Positions 16,839-27,311 of a stretch of 64,000 nucleotides of DNA are shown here, one piece after another (within the stretch, counting starts at the first letter, position 1; every line of letters starts with the position of its first letter). Where the stretch lies: NCBI RefSeq assembly GCF_900636475.1, contig NZ_LR134283.1, positions 1,860,001 through 1,924,000 on the forward strand, read 5' to 3'. The translations under genes and the position numbers were made by a program. The stretch comes from Streptococcus anginosus. Its GTDB lineage: Bacteria > Bacillota > Bacilli > Lactobacillales > Streptococcaceae. The notes below the pieces were generated by a model. The model was given only the letters and a program-made list of their open reading frames with translations. It searched no databases and was not told the DNA's origin.

Positions 16839-16943
16839 AAGAAACCTCCTTTATGAAATTTGAGGGCATCAAAAATAACGAAAATAGCTCTTAGTTATTC
16901 TCTGTTTTTTTTCTTCCCTTACTTATTTGAAGTATACAAAGAT

Positions 16944-16972
16944 AGTATACCAGAAAGTGTAAACGGTTTCAA
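16944..16972 (-). promoter_or_regulatory. Carboxypeptidase promoter overlapped by a cre-like box
   Basis: On the minus strand -35 TTGAAA (16967-16972), a 17-base spacer, -10 TATACT (16944-16949). Read on the plus strand, GTGTAAACGGTTTCAA (16957-16972) matches 15 of 16 positions of the cre consensus and covers the -35. This predicts repression by CcpA. Confidence 0.75.
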
Positions 16973-17459
16973 TCAAAAGTGTAGACAAAAAATAGAAATA
17001 TATCAAAATAAATAGATATGTAATGAATTTTGGCAGGAATTGAATAGCAGAAAATCCCAAAGCACACACTAAAGACGATCAAAGAATAAATTTCACCTCG
17101 AAAGTCTGACAATGTTCTAACGAAGAAGGTTAGAGGTAAGACTTTTGCAACTGAAATATTCTTTAATCCCTAGAGAAAGGAAACCTTTTAAGACAAGTTG
17201 TTAAAGGTAAGATATTTTGAAAAGAATGAAGAAAAAGTAGGTTGTTTTTGTATCGATTTCTGGGAGTGAGTAGGAAATTTGACGATGGGGAAATTGTCTT
17301 AAAAGTGGTATAATATCATATATATTAAAGATTTTAGGAAGATGGGATATTATGAGAAATTCACTATGTGAAAAAATAGTATGGTATGACTCTCGATTTT
17401 AGAGTTGACAGCAATCAATAAAGAAGTAATAGTGAAGCGGCGTAAATAAATTAGAATTT
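16973..17459. other. Intergenic region with no recognisable gene
   Basis: AT-rich, with stops in all frames. It contains a short near-repeat, GTTAGAGGTAAGA (about 17129) and GTTAAAGGTAAGA (about 17201), and a possible -10 TATAAT at 17310. Nothing else is supported. Confidence 0.4.
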
Positions 17460-17474
17460 GTGGGAGGAATCATA

Positions 17475-17789
17475 GTGAATGAATTTAACGAATATGTACG
17501 TGAATGTTTTTCTACAGTTGGTGATATTGCCATAAAATCCATGATGGGCGGATACCTTGTATATTTTAATGGTAAGCTGATAGGTGACATTTGTAATAAT
17601 GAACTGTTTTTAAAGAGAACGCCGACATCGGACAGACTTCTTGCAGATTCAGAACTGCGTTATCCGTATGAAGGGTCAAAGACTCTGATGCACGTATTCG
17701 ACAAATTTGAGGATGCGAATTTGATTGTAGGATTACTGGGAGGAATGTATACGGAACTGCCCGAGAAGAAACCTAAGAAAGCCAAATGA
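17475..17789 (+). CDS. TfoX N-terminal-domain protein
   Basis: A 104-residue protein consisting only of a TfoX N-terminal-type domain: NEFNEYVRECF, then IKSMMGGYLVYFNGKLIGDI, LFLKRTP and a basic tail KKPKKAK. I chose GTG 17475, seven bases after GGGAGG, rather than the in-frame GTG at 17460, which precedes the ribosome site. Stand-alone proteins of this family have no firm function; only two-domain gammaproteobacterial TfoX/Sxy is a competence regulator. It is isolated between degraded DNA on both sides and may have been acquired. Confidence 0.7.
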   Translation: MNEFNEYVRECFSTVGDIAIKSMMGGYLVYFNGKLIGDICNNELFLKRTPTSDRLLADSELRYPYEGSKTLMHVFDKFEDANLIVGLLGGMYTELPEKKPKKAK

Positions 17790-17869
17790 GATTGACAAAC
17801 TTCAGTTTGTTGAAATTAAATAATTAAATAAAAACAATAATATAGCAAATTACAAAACAGTAAATCAAA

Positions 17870-18140
17870 AAGATACTTGACAAAACGCTTTAGGACAGAG
17901 CAAACCAGTTTTCGGGTAGCCTGTCCGACCCTCGGATGAAGTGAACGAGTTTTCGTTCAGTCCGTTGACCGAGATGACGAGCTTATCTTCGCCGAGTATC
18001 ACGACAAGGCCAACCAGCTTTTGAAGAAGGCCAGCAGGCGACCAAAATTTTGATTGACCAGATTGAGGGGTGGCATCAGGAAGAAAAACAACAAGTGCTG
18101 GATTGTAGTGTTCATTGGAAAGAATCAACAATCAATTGAT
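17870..18140 (+). pseudogene. Frameshifted gene remnant
   Basis: The plus strand keeps protein-like fragments in two frames: DDELIFAEYHDKANQLLKKA, then after a +1-type shift EEGQQATKILIDQIEGWHQE, continuing to KESTIN and a stop near 18140. No start is present and upstream frames are closed. I do not recognise the family. Its GC content is higher than its surroundings. Region 17790-17869 is empty AT-rich sequence. Confidence 0.45.
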
Positions 18141-18251
18141 AACGATTAGGTAGAGCTTGAGGGATAAAAGTCGTATTTTTCTCTTTCGGTTTATGCAAAT
18201 TTCCTTTACTTATGCTACAATAGGAAAAAGGATGTTGATTGGAGTAAAAAA

Positions 18252-18518
18252 ATGAAAGCAATTATTACGGTTGTTGGTAAGGATAGAACAGGGATTGTGG
18301 CAGGAGTTTCGAGCAAAATTGCAGAGCTTGGGTTGAATATTGATGACATTTCGCAGACTGTTTTAGATGAATTTTTCACCATGATGGCGGTTGTTTCTAG
18401 TGAAGAGAAGAAAGATTTTACAGAATTGCGCAATGAATTTGAAGCCTTTGGCAATACACTTAATGTCAAAATAAACATTCAAAGTGCAGCGATTTTTGAT
18501 GCCATGTACAATATCTAA
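18252..18518 (+). CDS. ACT domain protein (UPF0237 family)
   Basis: An 88-residue single ACT domain, GcvR-like, beginning MKAIITVVGKDRTGIVAGVSSKIAELGLNI. It should bind an amino acid or similar small ligand. It lies 12 bases before the PFL-family gene, an arrangement found across Firmicutes, and probably regulates or partners that protein. A ribosome site TTGGAG lies 7 bases upstream of the ATG, and a promoter-like TACAAT is at 18216-18221. Confidence 0.9.
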   Translation: MKAIITVVGKDRTGIVAGVSSKIAELGLNIDDISQTVLDEFFTMMAVVSSEEKKDFTELRNEFEAFGNTLNVKINIQSAAIFDAMYNI

Positions 18519-18530
18519 CAGAGGTGAAAA

Positions 18531-19868
18531 ATGGATATAAAGCAAGTTACTGAAACGATTGCCATGATTGAGGAGCAAAATTTTGATATTCGGACGATTA
18601 CCATGGGGATTTCACTTCTCGACTGTATTGATACGGATATTGAGCGAGCAGCAGAAAAAATCTATCAAAAGATTACAAGGAAAGCTAAAGATTTGGTGGC
18701 AGTTGGTGATGAAATAGCCGCGGAGCTGGGTATTCCCATTGTCAACAAGCGTGTCTCGGTGACTCCGATCGCCTTGATTGGTGCTGCGACAGATAGTGAT
18801 GACTATGTGCCTTTGGCAAAAGCACTGGATCGAGCAGCAAAAGAAATCGGTGTCGATTTTATCGGTGGTTTTTCTGCTCTGGTGCAAAAGGGCTATCAAA
18901 AAGGGGATGAAATCCTTATCCGTTCCATTCCGCGAGCTTTAGCGGAGACTGATAAGGTTTGCTCATCTGTTAATATTGGATCCACCAAGTCAGGAATCAA
19001 TATGACAGCAGTTGCAGATATGGGACGTGTCATCAAGGAAACTGCAGAACTTTCTGACATGGGGGCAGCGAAATTAGTTGTTTTTGCCAATGCGGTCGAG
19101 GATAATCCTTTTATGGCGGGTGCTTTTCATGGCGTTGGCGAAGCTGATGTCGTCATCAATGTAGGCGTTTCTGGTCCTGGTGTCGTCAAACGTGCCCTTG
19201 AAAAAGTTCGCGGCGAAAGTTTTGATGTAGTGGCGGAAACAGTCAAGAAAACAGCCTTTAAAATCACTCGGATCGGTCAGCTTGTCGGACAGATGGCTAG
19301 TGAGCGGCTGGGTGTTAAATTCGGGATTGTTGATTTAAGCTTGGCGCCAACACCTGCTGTCGGCGACTCTGTTGCCCGTGTTCTGGAAGAAATGGGCTTG
19401 GAAACAGTCGGTACGCATGGCACAACGGCAGCCTTGGCTTTACTCAATGACCAAGTGAAAAAAGGCGGTGTTATGGCTTGTAATCAAGTTGGCGGTTTAT
19501 CTGGTGCTTTCATTCCAGTTTCAGAAGACGAAGGGATGATTGCAGCAGTTCAAAATGGATCTCTCAATTTAGAAAAATTAGAAGCCATGACCGCTATCTG
19601 CTCGGTTGGATTGGATATGATTGCCATTCCAGCGGATACACCCTCTGAAACGATTGCCGCTATGATTGCAGACGAAGCCGCTATCGGGGTTATCAATCAG
19701 AAAACAACAGCGGTGCGGATTATTCCTAAAGGAAAAGAAGGCGACATGATTGAGTTCGGCGGTCTTTTAGGGACGGCACCAGTGATGAGAGTCAATAAAG
19801 CTTCATCAGCTGATTTTATCGCGCGTGGTGGACAAATTCCAGCACCGATTCATAGTTTTAAAAATTAA
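18531..19868 (+). CDS. PFL family protein (UPF0210/DUF711)
   Basis: A 445-residue cytoplasmic protein of the UPF0210 family, distantly related in fold to glycyl-radical enzymes but without a C-terminal glycyl-radical motif. Seen: the start [22 protein letters not shown], the glycine-rich [27 protein letters not shown], and [17 protein letters not shown]. The function is not established. Co-transcribed with the ACT protein; that pairing is the best clue to its role. The length is normal. Confidence 0.9.
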   Translation: MDIKQVTETIAMIEEQNFDIRTITMGISLLDCIDTDIERAAEKIYQKITRKAKDLVAVGDEIAAELGIPIVNKRVSVTPIALIGAATDSDDYVPLAKALDRAAKEIGVDFIGGFSALVQKGYQKGDEILIRSIPRALAETDKVCSSVNIGSTKSGINMTAVADMGRVIKETAELSDMGAAKLVVFANAVEDNPFMAGAFHGVGEADVVINVGVSGPGVVKRALEKVRGESFDVVAETVKKTAFKITRIGQLVGQMASERLGVKFGIVDLSLAPTPAVGDSVARVLEEMGLETVGTHGTTAALALLNDQVKKGGVMACNQVGGLSGAFIPVSEDEGMIAAVQNGSLNLEKLEAMTAICSVGLDMIAIPADTPSETIAAMIADEAAIGVINQKTTAVRIIPKGKEGDMIEFGGLLGTAPVMRVNKASSADFIARGGQIPAPIHSFKN

Positions 19869-19872
19869 AATG

Positions 19873-20004
19873 AGAGTGGGACAGAAATCAGTAGTTTCGT
19901 AGAAACTTGATTTCATCGTCCCACCTCCGCACGGTTGAGTAGGGCTGCAAAAAGTTGATTTATCAACGTATTAGGGTCCACTCAGCCACTGCGTCTTATA
20001 ATTA
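19873..20004 (+). repeat. Two-hairpin intergenic repeat, copy 2 (best preserved)
   Basis: Starts GAGTGGGACAGAAATCAG and closes its first stem with TCGTCCCACC. The second stem pairs CGCACGGTTGAGT (about 19927-19939) with ACTCAGCCACTGCG (about 19980-19993). It occupies the gap between the PFL gene and the first phosphatase. No coding capacity. Confidence 0.7.
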
Positions 20005-20071
20005 TGACTATATAAGCAAAGGAAGCTGAGCACTTTTGTTCCAGCTTCTTCTTTTGAAAAGGGGGATTGAA

Positions 20072-20767
20072 ATGGCAAAAACGAAATTATACATTATTCG
20101 TCATGGAAAAACGATGTTTAATACAATTGGTCGGGCACAAGGTTGGAGTGATACGCCACTTACGGCTGAAGGGGAACGTGGCATTCATGAATTAGGAATT
20201 GGTTTGCGAGAATCAGGACTTACATTTACAAGGGCTTTTTCTAGCGATTCTGGGCGGACGATTCAGACCATGGGGATTGTCCTTGAAGAGCTCGGTTTAA
20301 CCGGCAAAATTCCTTATACCTTTGACAAACGGATTCGTGAATGGTGTTTTGGCAGTTTTGACGGTGCTTATGGTGGCGATCTGTTTCACGGCGTGATTCC
20401 ACGAGTGCTGGATGTAGAAGACTATAAGAAACTAACCTTGCAGGAATTGGCAGACGGTCTAGTAGAAGTGGATACAGCTGGCTGGGCAGAGCCTTGGGAA
20501 AAGCTGAGTGGACGTATTTTAGAAGGTTTTACAGCCATTGCAAAAAATGTAGAGGCTTCTGGCGGGGGCAATGCTCTTGTCGTCAGCCACAGTATGACAA
20601 TCGGTGCCTTTGCTTGTTTGATTGATCCGTCTATCATTTTAAATCCTGGTGTGCAAAATGGCAGTGTAACGGTTGTGGAATATGAAAATGGGAAATTCAC
20701 CATTGAAGCGTTAGGAGACATGGCTTATCGCCAAGTGGGTGCTAAAATATTGGAAAAACAAAACTAA
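20072..20767 (+). CDS. Histidine phosphatase family protein, copy 1
   Basis: A 231-residue phosphoglycerate-mutase-like phosphatase. Seen: the phosphohistidine motif IIRHGKTMFN, the arginine in FSSDSGRTIQTM, the acid in REWCFGSFDG, and the second histidine in VVSHSMTIG. These enzymes form a phosphohistidine intermediate; the substrate is unknown. I chose ATG 20072, after AAAGGGGGATTG, over an in-frame TTG at 20036. About three quarters of residues are identical to the gene at 20903, so they are tandem duplicates. Confidence 0.88.
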   Translation: MAKTKLYIIRHGKTMFNTIGRAQGWSDTPLTAEGERGIHELGIGLRESGLTFTRAFSSDSGRTIQTMGIVLEELGLTGKIPYTFDKRIREWCFGSFDGAYGGDLFHGVIPRVLDVEDYKKLTLQELADGLVEVDTAGWAEPWEKLSGRILEGFTAIAKNVEASGGGNALVVSHSMTIGAFACLIDPSIILNPGVQNGSVTVVEYENGKFTIEALGDMAYRQVGAKILEKQN

Positions 20768-20775
20768 TCATAAAA

Positions 20776-20836
20776 ACGGGAATGTGAGAAAAGTTATTTT
20801 TTACAAATGGTGACTTTTGTCTTACTCCCGATTTTT
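20776..20836 (+). terminator. Terminator between the tandem phosphatases
   Basis: Long imperfect hairpin: CGGGA...AAAAGT pairs with ACTTTT...TCCCG, followed by ATTTTTC. It gives the second copy independent expression, with a TATAAT at about 20874. Confidence 0.65.
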
Positions 20837-20902
20837 CTTTCATCTCTCAAACGACTTTCTGCAAAAAATGATATAATATAGTAAGAAAAACGGAGGTAAA
20901 AT

Positions 20903-21592
20903 ATGGCAAAAACAAGATTATACATTGTTCGCCATGGGAAAACCATGTTTAATACAATCGGTCGGGCGCAAGGCTGGTCTGATACGCCTTTGACTGCTGT
21001 GGGGGAACGTGGAATTCGTGAGCTAGGAATTGGACTTCGCGAGTCGGGGCTGCAATTTGCAAAAGCTTTTTCTAGCGATAGCGGGCGGACGATTCAAACC
21101 ATGGGAATTATGCTAGAGGAACTCGGATTAACCGGACGTATTCCTTATCGCACAGACAAACGACTTCGCGAATGGTGTTTTGGTAGTTTCGATGGAGCTT
21201 ATGATGGTGAGCTATTTATGGGAGTGATGCCCCGTGTTTTCAATGTAGAGCATGTTCATCAATTGAGTTACCCTGAGCTGGCTGAAGGCCTGGTAGAAGT
21301 TGATACAGCTGGTTGGGCTGAGAGTTGGGAAAAATTGAGCAGCCGCATTTGGGAAGGATTTTCAGATATTGCCAAGGAAATCGAAGCTGCTGGTGGTGGC
21401 AATGCACTGATTGTTAGCCACGGTATGACCATTGGAACATTTGTGTACCTCATTGACCAAACAAGACCGCATGGTTTAGACAATGGTAGTGTGACCGTCA
21501 TTGAATACGAGAATGGTCAGTTTACAGTTGACTGCATTGGAGATATGTCTTATCGTGAGGTTGGCAAGAAAATACTGGATGAAATTGAGTAA
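20903..21592 (+). CDS. Histidine phosphatase family protein, copy 2
   Basis: A 229-residue tandem paralogue of the preceding gene. It retains the same catalytic residues: IVRHGKTMFN, FSSDSGRTIQTM, REWCFGSFDG, IVSHGMTIG. Differences cluster between residues 100 and 125 and around the segment before NGSVTV, which line the substrate pocket in this fold, so the two may have diverged in substrate. Ribosome site GGAGG, 8 bases before the ATG, with its own promoter. Confidence 0.88.
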   Translation: MAKTRLYIVRHGKTMFNTIGRAQGWSDTPLTAVGERGIRELGIGLRESGLQFAKAFSSDSGRTIQTMGIMLEELGLTGRIPYRTDKRLREWCFGSFDGAYDGELFMGVMPRVFNVEHVHQLSYPELAEGLVEVDTAGWAESWEKLSSRIWEGFSDIAKEIEAAGGGNALIVSHGMTIGTFVYLIDQTRPHGLDNGSVTVIEYENGQFTVDCIGDMSYREVGKKILDEIE

Positions 21593-21684
21593 GAGTCATT
21601 TTTTTAATAAAAATAATTTAAGAGGTTGAGATAAGCGTTGATTTTTGGGAACGACTTTCTCTCCTTTTTTATTGCTAAAAATAC

Positions 21685-21736
21685 TTGACAAGTATATCGA
21701 GTTTCGATACAATGTATATATCGAAGTTCGATATAT
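21685..21736 (+). promoter_or_regulatory. PadR-gene promoter with two palindromic operators
   Basis: TTGACA (21685-21690), a 17-base spacer and TACAAT (21708-21713). Operator 1, TATCGA-GTT-TCGATA (21695-21709), covers the spacer and the -10. Operator 2, ATATATCGA-AGT-TCGATATAT (21716-21736), lies at the transcription start. Both share TATCGA-N3-TCGATA, with centres 24 bases apart. Confidence 0.85.
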
Positions 21737-21749
21737 CGAGGTGAATAGT

Positions 21750-22064
21750 ATGGATGATAAATTAAGACGGATTTATGTTCCCATGACAGAGACGGGATTT
21801 TATATCTTATTTTGCTTGCAAAAAGAAAGTCATGGTTATAACATTACACAGAAAGTAAAAGAACTGACAAAAGGGCAGGTTGTAATTAGTCCGGGAACTA
21901 TGTATGGAACTTTGTCTAAAATGGAGAAAGATAGTTTGATTGTTTTTTCTCACGAAGAGGAGAAACGTAAAATTTATCAGATTACAGAAATAGGACGAGA
22001 GATTTTGGAAATAGAACTGAAACGAATTGAGCGACTTTATCGAAATAGCAAGGAGGATGTGTGA
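21750..22064 (+). CDS. PadR family transcriptional regulator
   Basis: A 104-residue winged-helix PadR repressor. Typical pattern: MTETGFYILFCLQKESHGYN, then SPGTMYGTLSKMEKDSLI, then KRKIYQITEIGREIL. I chose ATG 21750; longer in-frame starts would place the promoter inside the gene. The two TATCGA palindromes in its promoter indicate autoregulation. Its stop overlaps the ATG of the DUF2812 gene, the usual partner of such PadR proteins. Confidence 0.9.
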   Translation: MDDKLRRIYVPMTETGFYILFCLQKESHGYNITQKVKELTKGQVVISPGTMYGTLSKMEKDSLIVFSHEEEKRKIYQITEIGREILEIELKRIERLYRNSKEDV

Positions 22065-22645
22065 TGGAAAAGAAAACGACTTATAAAATCTTTACGATTG
22101 CAGATTACGACGAAGAAGCAGCCTATTTGCGGAAGATGCACAAGGCAGGATGGCAGCTAGCTAAAGTTAATTTGTCGCCTTTTTTGCTAGCGGCAAAATA
22201 TACTTTTGAAAAATGCCTACCAGAAGATTACAGTTATCAGCTGGATTTTCAGCCCTTAGAGAAGGCAGAGCAGGCTCATTACTTTCAGTTGTTTGACGAT
22301 TATGGCTGGGAACATGTTCTAGATTTCAATAGTTTTTCTTATTTTCGTAAGCCAGTATCAAAAATTAAAAGCGAAGAAGAATTCGAGATTTATAATGATT
22401 CTCGATCGAAGTTAGGAATGATGAAACGGATTGTTGATCAGCGCTTGTTGCCAGTTATAGCAGGCACACTTGCGCTCTCATCCTCAGTTTGGATGATTAT
22501 GAAACGTCATTCGTCCTTTAGTTTGCTAACTTATATCATTCTAGTGATTGTTTCCACTCTGTTATTACTTCTTTTGGGAATACTAATCCATATTGTTAGA
22601 CGATTCTTGATAAAAAGAAGGGAGCTGACAAATTTGGATGATTAA
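22064..22645 (+). CDS. DUF2812 domain membrane protein
   Basis: A 193-residue protein with an N-terminal DUF2812 domain (YKIFTIADYDEEAAYLRKMH...GWQLAKV) and two C-terminal membrane helices (about 128-146 and 150-176), ending in a basic cytoplasmic tail. It is coupled to the PadR gene by an ATGA-type overlap. I chose ATG 22064, which sits 7 bases after AGGAGG, rather than GTG 22061. PadR-DUF2812 pairs are thought to sense envelope or drug stress; the actual role is unproven. Confidence 0.85.
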   Translation: MEKKTTYKIFTIADYDEEAAYLRKMHKAGWQLAKVNLSPFLLAAKYTFEKCLPEDYSYQLDFQPLEKAEQAHYFQLFDDYGWEHVLDFNSFSYFRKPVSKIKSEEEFEIYNDSRSKLGMMKRIVDQRLLPVIAGTLALSSSVWMIMKRHSSFSLLTYIILVIVSTLLLLLLGILIHIVRRFLIKRRELTNLDD

Positions 22646-22795
22646 TATGTTGAGAAAGAAAAAAGCTTAGATTATTGTGAAATTCTGTCTTACAGATTGT
22701 CATCATTCTTCCCTAATTTCTCTTGACTGGTTACCTTTTATAAGGTGGTATGGTTTGCTTTATACAATTATTTTTAAAATAGAAAAGGATTTTTT

Positions 22796-23018
22796 ATGAA
22801 AAAAATTTTAATGAACGATAAAAAAACAATTTTTACTGTCGAATGTGACAGGATTGCTATTTCTTACTGCCATTTTGTTTCCTAACTATTTCCATTGGAA
22901 CTTTGAAAAATTAAATTTCTTGGGTTGGCTAACAAATGTCATACTTCTGTTGTTGCCGATTTTAGCGGCTGTGGAATTACTCCTTTATATATGTCTTGTG
23001 AAAAAGAAGAAAAACTAG
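22796..23018 (+). pseudogene. Small membrane protein with a one-base shift in an A7 run
   Basis: ATG 22796 (or 22811), with AAAGGA upstream, opens MKKILMNDKK. The frame then breaks at an A7 run (22820-22826). With A6 it would continue QFLLSNVTGLLFLTAILFPN through a second hydrophobic span (NVILLLLPILAAVELLLYI) to LVKKKKN and a stop at 23016-23018, giving a complete protein of about 68-73 residues with two membrane helices. This could be a recent frameshift, a phase-variable tract or a sequencing error. It may alternatively start at the internal GTG 22843. Family not recognised. It lies after the PadR/DUF2812 genes and just before CIRCE. Confidence 0.5.
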
Positions 23019-23034
23019 GTCCTCAGACTGATTT

Positions 23035-23061
23035 TTAGCACTCTTGCAAAAAGAGTGCTAA
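23035..23061 (+). promoter_or_regulatory. CIRCE element 1 (HrcA operator), doubles as a terminator
   Basis: Perfect TTAGCACTC-N9-GAGTGCTAA upstream of the -35. It is followed directly by T6, so in RNA it also forms an intrinsic terminator for the small gene upstream. Confidence 0.92.
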
Positions 23062-23078
23062 TTTTTTGAGTTTTTGTC

Positions 23079-23106
23079 TTGACTTTAAAAATGAACCGTG
23101 TATAAT
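23079..23106 (+). promoter_or_regulatory. hrcA operon promoter
   Basis: TTGACT (23079-23084), a 16-base spacer, TATAAT (23101-23106). Flanked on both sides by CIRCE elements. Confidence 0.9.
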
Positions 23107-23117
23107 AGAATCATAAG

Positions 23118-23144
23118 TTAGCACTCGGGTGTGTAGAGTGCTAA
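23118..23144 (+). promoter_or_regulatory. CIRCE element 2 (HrcA operator)
   Basis: Perfect TTAGCACTC-N9-GAGTGCTAA just after the transcription start. As part of the mRNA it can also form a 5' hairpin. Confidence 0.95.
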
Positions 23145-23189
23145 ACAAAAAATCTCATATTCCAGCTCAAAGCTGAAAGGGGTGATGTC

Positions 23190-24224
23190 ATGGTAACGGA
23201 ACGTCAGAATGAGATTTTAAACTTGATCATTGACATCTTTACAAAGACCCATGAGCCAGTCGGATCCAAAGCCCTACAAGAATCAATCCAGTCTAGCAGC
23301 GCGACGATTCGTAATGATATGGCTGTTCTTGAAAAGCAGGGGCTTTTGGAAAAAGCGCACACATCAAGTGGACGCAAGCCAAGTGTGGCGGGGTTTCAAT
23401 ACTTTGTCAAACATTCCCTTTCCTTTGATCGTCTTGCTGAAAATGAACTTTACGAAGTAATCAAGGCATTTGACCATGAATTCTTCAAATTAGAGGATGT
23501 TCTTCAACAGGCAGCAGACGTTCTTTCAACGCTAAGTGGATGTACGGTGGTAGCACTTGATGTAGAACCAAGTCAACAACGCTTGACGGCTTTTGACATT
23601 GTGATTCTCAGCCAGCATACAGCTTTAGCAGTCTTTACTTTGGATGAGTCCAATACGATTACTAGCCAGTTCATGATTCCCCGTAATTTCTTGCGAGATG
23701 ATTTGATTCAGCTGAAAGAATTGATACAAGAGCGTTTCTTAGGACAAACAGTTCTTGATATTCACTATAAGATTCGGACAGAGATTCCACAAATTATCCA
23801 GCGTTATTTTACAACGACCGATAATGTTATGGATCTTTTCGAGCATATCTTTAGTGATATTTTCAAAGAAAATGTCATTGTATCTGGTAAGGTGAAGTTG
23901 CTGAATTTTTCAGATCTAAAGAGTTATCAATTCTTTGACCAACCGCAAAAAGTGGCTTTTGAAATTCGAGATAGTTTAGCTGAAGATCAAATGCAGACGG
24001 TGCGCGTGGCAGACAGCAGAGAAAGCAGTCTGGCGAATTTGACGCTCATCTCTAGCAAATTTCTCATTCCTTACCGGGGATTTGGCATGCTAGCGGTCGT
24101 TGGACCAGTCAATTTAGATTATCAGCGAGTTGTCAGTCAACTCAATGTTGTCAATCGCGTTTTAACGATGAAGCTCACAGATTTTTATAGATATCTGAGT
24201 AGCAATCATTATGAAGTGCATTAA
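23190..24224 (+). CDS. hrcA: Heat-inducible transcription repressor HrcA
   Basis: A 344-residue repressor of class I heat-shock genes. The N-terminal winged helix ([16 protein letters not shown]...[11 protein letters not shown]...[19 protein letters not shown]...SSGRKPS) binds the two CIRCE boxes immediately upstream; the central and C-terminal parts form the GAF-like and dimerisation domains. The length is normal. First gene of hrcA-grpE-dnaK-dnaJ, so it represses its own operon, with GroEL expected to modulate it. Confidence 0.97.
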   Translation: MVTERQNEILNLIIDIFTKTHEPVGSKALQESIQSSSATIRNDMAVLEKQGLLEKAHTSSGRKPSVAGFQYFVKHSLSFDRLAENELYEVIKAFDHEFFKLEDVLQQAADVLSTLSGCTVVALDVEPSQQRLTAFDIVILSQHTALAVFTLDESNTITSQFMIPRNFLRDDLIQLKELIQERFLGQTVLDIHYKIRTEIPQIIQRYFTTTDNVMDLFEHIFSDIFKENVIVSGKVKLLNFSDLKSYQFFDQPQKVAFEIRDSLAEDQMQTVRVADSRESSLANLTLISSKFLIPYRGFGMLAVVGPVNLDYQRVVSQLNVVNRVLTMKLTDFYRYLSSNHYEVH

Positions 24225-24284
24225 GGCGACAGAGCTGATAGCTATAGATAGAAAAATACATAAAATACCATAAGGAGGTGCCTA

Positions 24285-24815
24285 GTGGCAGCAGAAAAAC
24301 AGCAAGAAGAAGCAAAAAAAGAGGACATTTCGGTAGAAGAAACGTCTGAAGAAACAACAGAGGTAGCTCCTGAGAAGTCCGAATTGGATTTGGCGAATGA
24401 GCGCGCAGACGAATTTGAAAACAAATATCTTCGTGCAGCTGCTGAAATGCAAAATATTCAGCGCCGAGCAAATGAAGAACGTCAACAATTGCAGAAATAT
24501 CGTAGCCAAGACTTAGGAAAAGCAATTCTTCCTTCGTTGGATAACTTAGAACGTGCCTTGGCAGTTGAAGGGTTGACTGACGATGTCCGAAAAGGGCTAG
24601 AAATGGTACAGGAAAGTTTGATTGCCGCCCTTAAAGATGAAGGAATTGAAGAAGTTCCGACAGACGGTGAGTTTGATCACAACTTCCATATGGCTATTCA
24701 GACGGTGCCGGCAGATGATGATCACCCAGCTGGAAGCATCGCACAAGTCTTCCAAAAGGGCTATAAACTCCATGAACGTCTCCTAAGACCAGCTATGGTA
24801 GTGGTAGCAGAATAA
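24285..24815 (+). CDS. grpE: Nucleotide exchange factor GrpE
   Basis: A 176-residue cochaperone that releases ADP from DnaK. It starts at GTG 24285, six bases after AAGGAGG. An acidic disordered N-terminus ([19 protein letters not shown]) leads into a long coiled coil (about residues 40-95) and the C-terminal beta domain ([29 protein letters not shown]...[10 protein letters not shown]), which contacts DnaK. Second gene of the heat-shock operon. Confidence 0.96.
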   Translation: MAAEKQQEEAKKEDISVEETSEETTEVAPEKSELDLANERADEFENKYLRAAAEMQNIQRRANEERQQLQKYRSQDLGKAILPSLDNLERALAVEGLTDDVRKGLEMVQESLIAALKDEGIEEVPTDGEFDHNFHMAIQTVPADDDHPAGSIAQVFQKGYKLHERLLRPAMVVVAE

Positions 24816-24943
24816 AAAGATCTCGTCCGAAACGACGGTAAACTATGAAGAAAGAAAATATATTTTCGCTCTACTAGACCGTGAGCGAAGTGAACAATTG
24901 GCGACACTCTTCACCGTGGTGCTCTCTGCGCAAACTTTAATAA

Positions 24944-26860
<1,917 letters not shown>

Positions 26861-27204
26861 GACGCCAAAGCAAAATGGCTACTCGAAGCAGCTCATCTGC
26901 TAACGCTTGCCACTATAAGGCGGTCGAGCTAGACGGTTTACTAGCTCGAAACCCCCGTCGTAACGATGAGATAGGAGTATCTCAGGAAAATCCTAAAACC
27001 TCCTTTGTCACATCTTGGCAAGAAGAATTGCGGATTATAATTTAGTGCTTGCTCAATCTTACTTGTAGCCGATTTGTAACAGATAAATTCAGGGGTTGAT
27101 AAACCAACCTCTGTTTTTGGATAATGGAATCTTAGAATTGAACATGCCCTAAAAAAGTTCGTTCTGTTAAATTAAAACGAAAGGAAAGTGTTCGTAACTG
27201 AACA
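26861..27204 (+). other. Hairpin-rich dnaK-dnaJ spacer
   Basis: No gene. Contains TCGAGCTAG / CTAGCTCGA (26924-26949, nine pairs, eight-base loop), GAGATA / TATCTC (26968-26983), and AGGGGTTG / CAACCTCT (about 27091-27113) followed by GTTTTTGG, a possible weak terminator that would reduce dnaJ relative to dnaK. Confidence 0.5.
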
Positions 27205-27286
27205 CGGGCTACGGACTGTGCCAAAAAGATAGTTTTTCCTAGAATCTCTGGATTCTTCGTCAAAACTCCTATTTTGGCTGTGCCCG
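27205..27286 (+). other. Long interrupted hairpin before dnaJ
   Basis: Four nested stems align in order: CGGGC with GCCCG (27205/27282), GCCAAAA with TTTTGGC (27220/27272), AGTTTT with AAAACT (27231/27262), and AGAATC with GATTCT (27241/27251), separated by short internal loops. This looks like a structured RNA or a mobile inverted-repeat element rather than chance. Confidence 0.6.
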
Positions 27287-27311
27287 CTTAACGCCCTTTG
27301 TATCTTATATT

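Noticed and set aside
17865..18131. Open frame of 88 codons on the minus strand in the 18-kb remnant
   Set aside because: The plus-strand frames look more protein-like (ATKILIDQIEGWHQEEKQ), and the minus frame has no ribosome site.
22481..22645. DUF2812 gene considered truncated
   Set aside because: Two full membrane helices and a basic tail are present, so the length is consistent with an intact protein.
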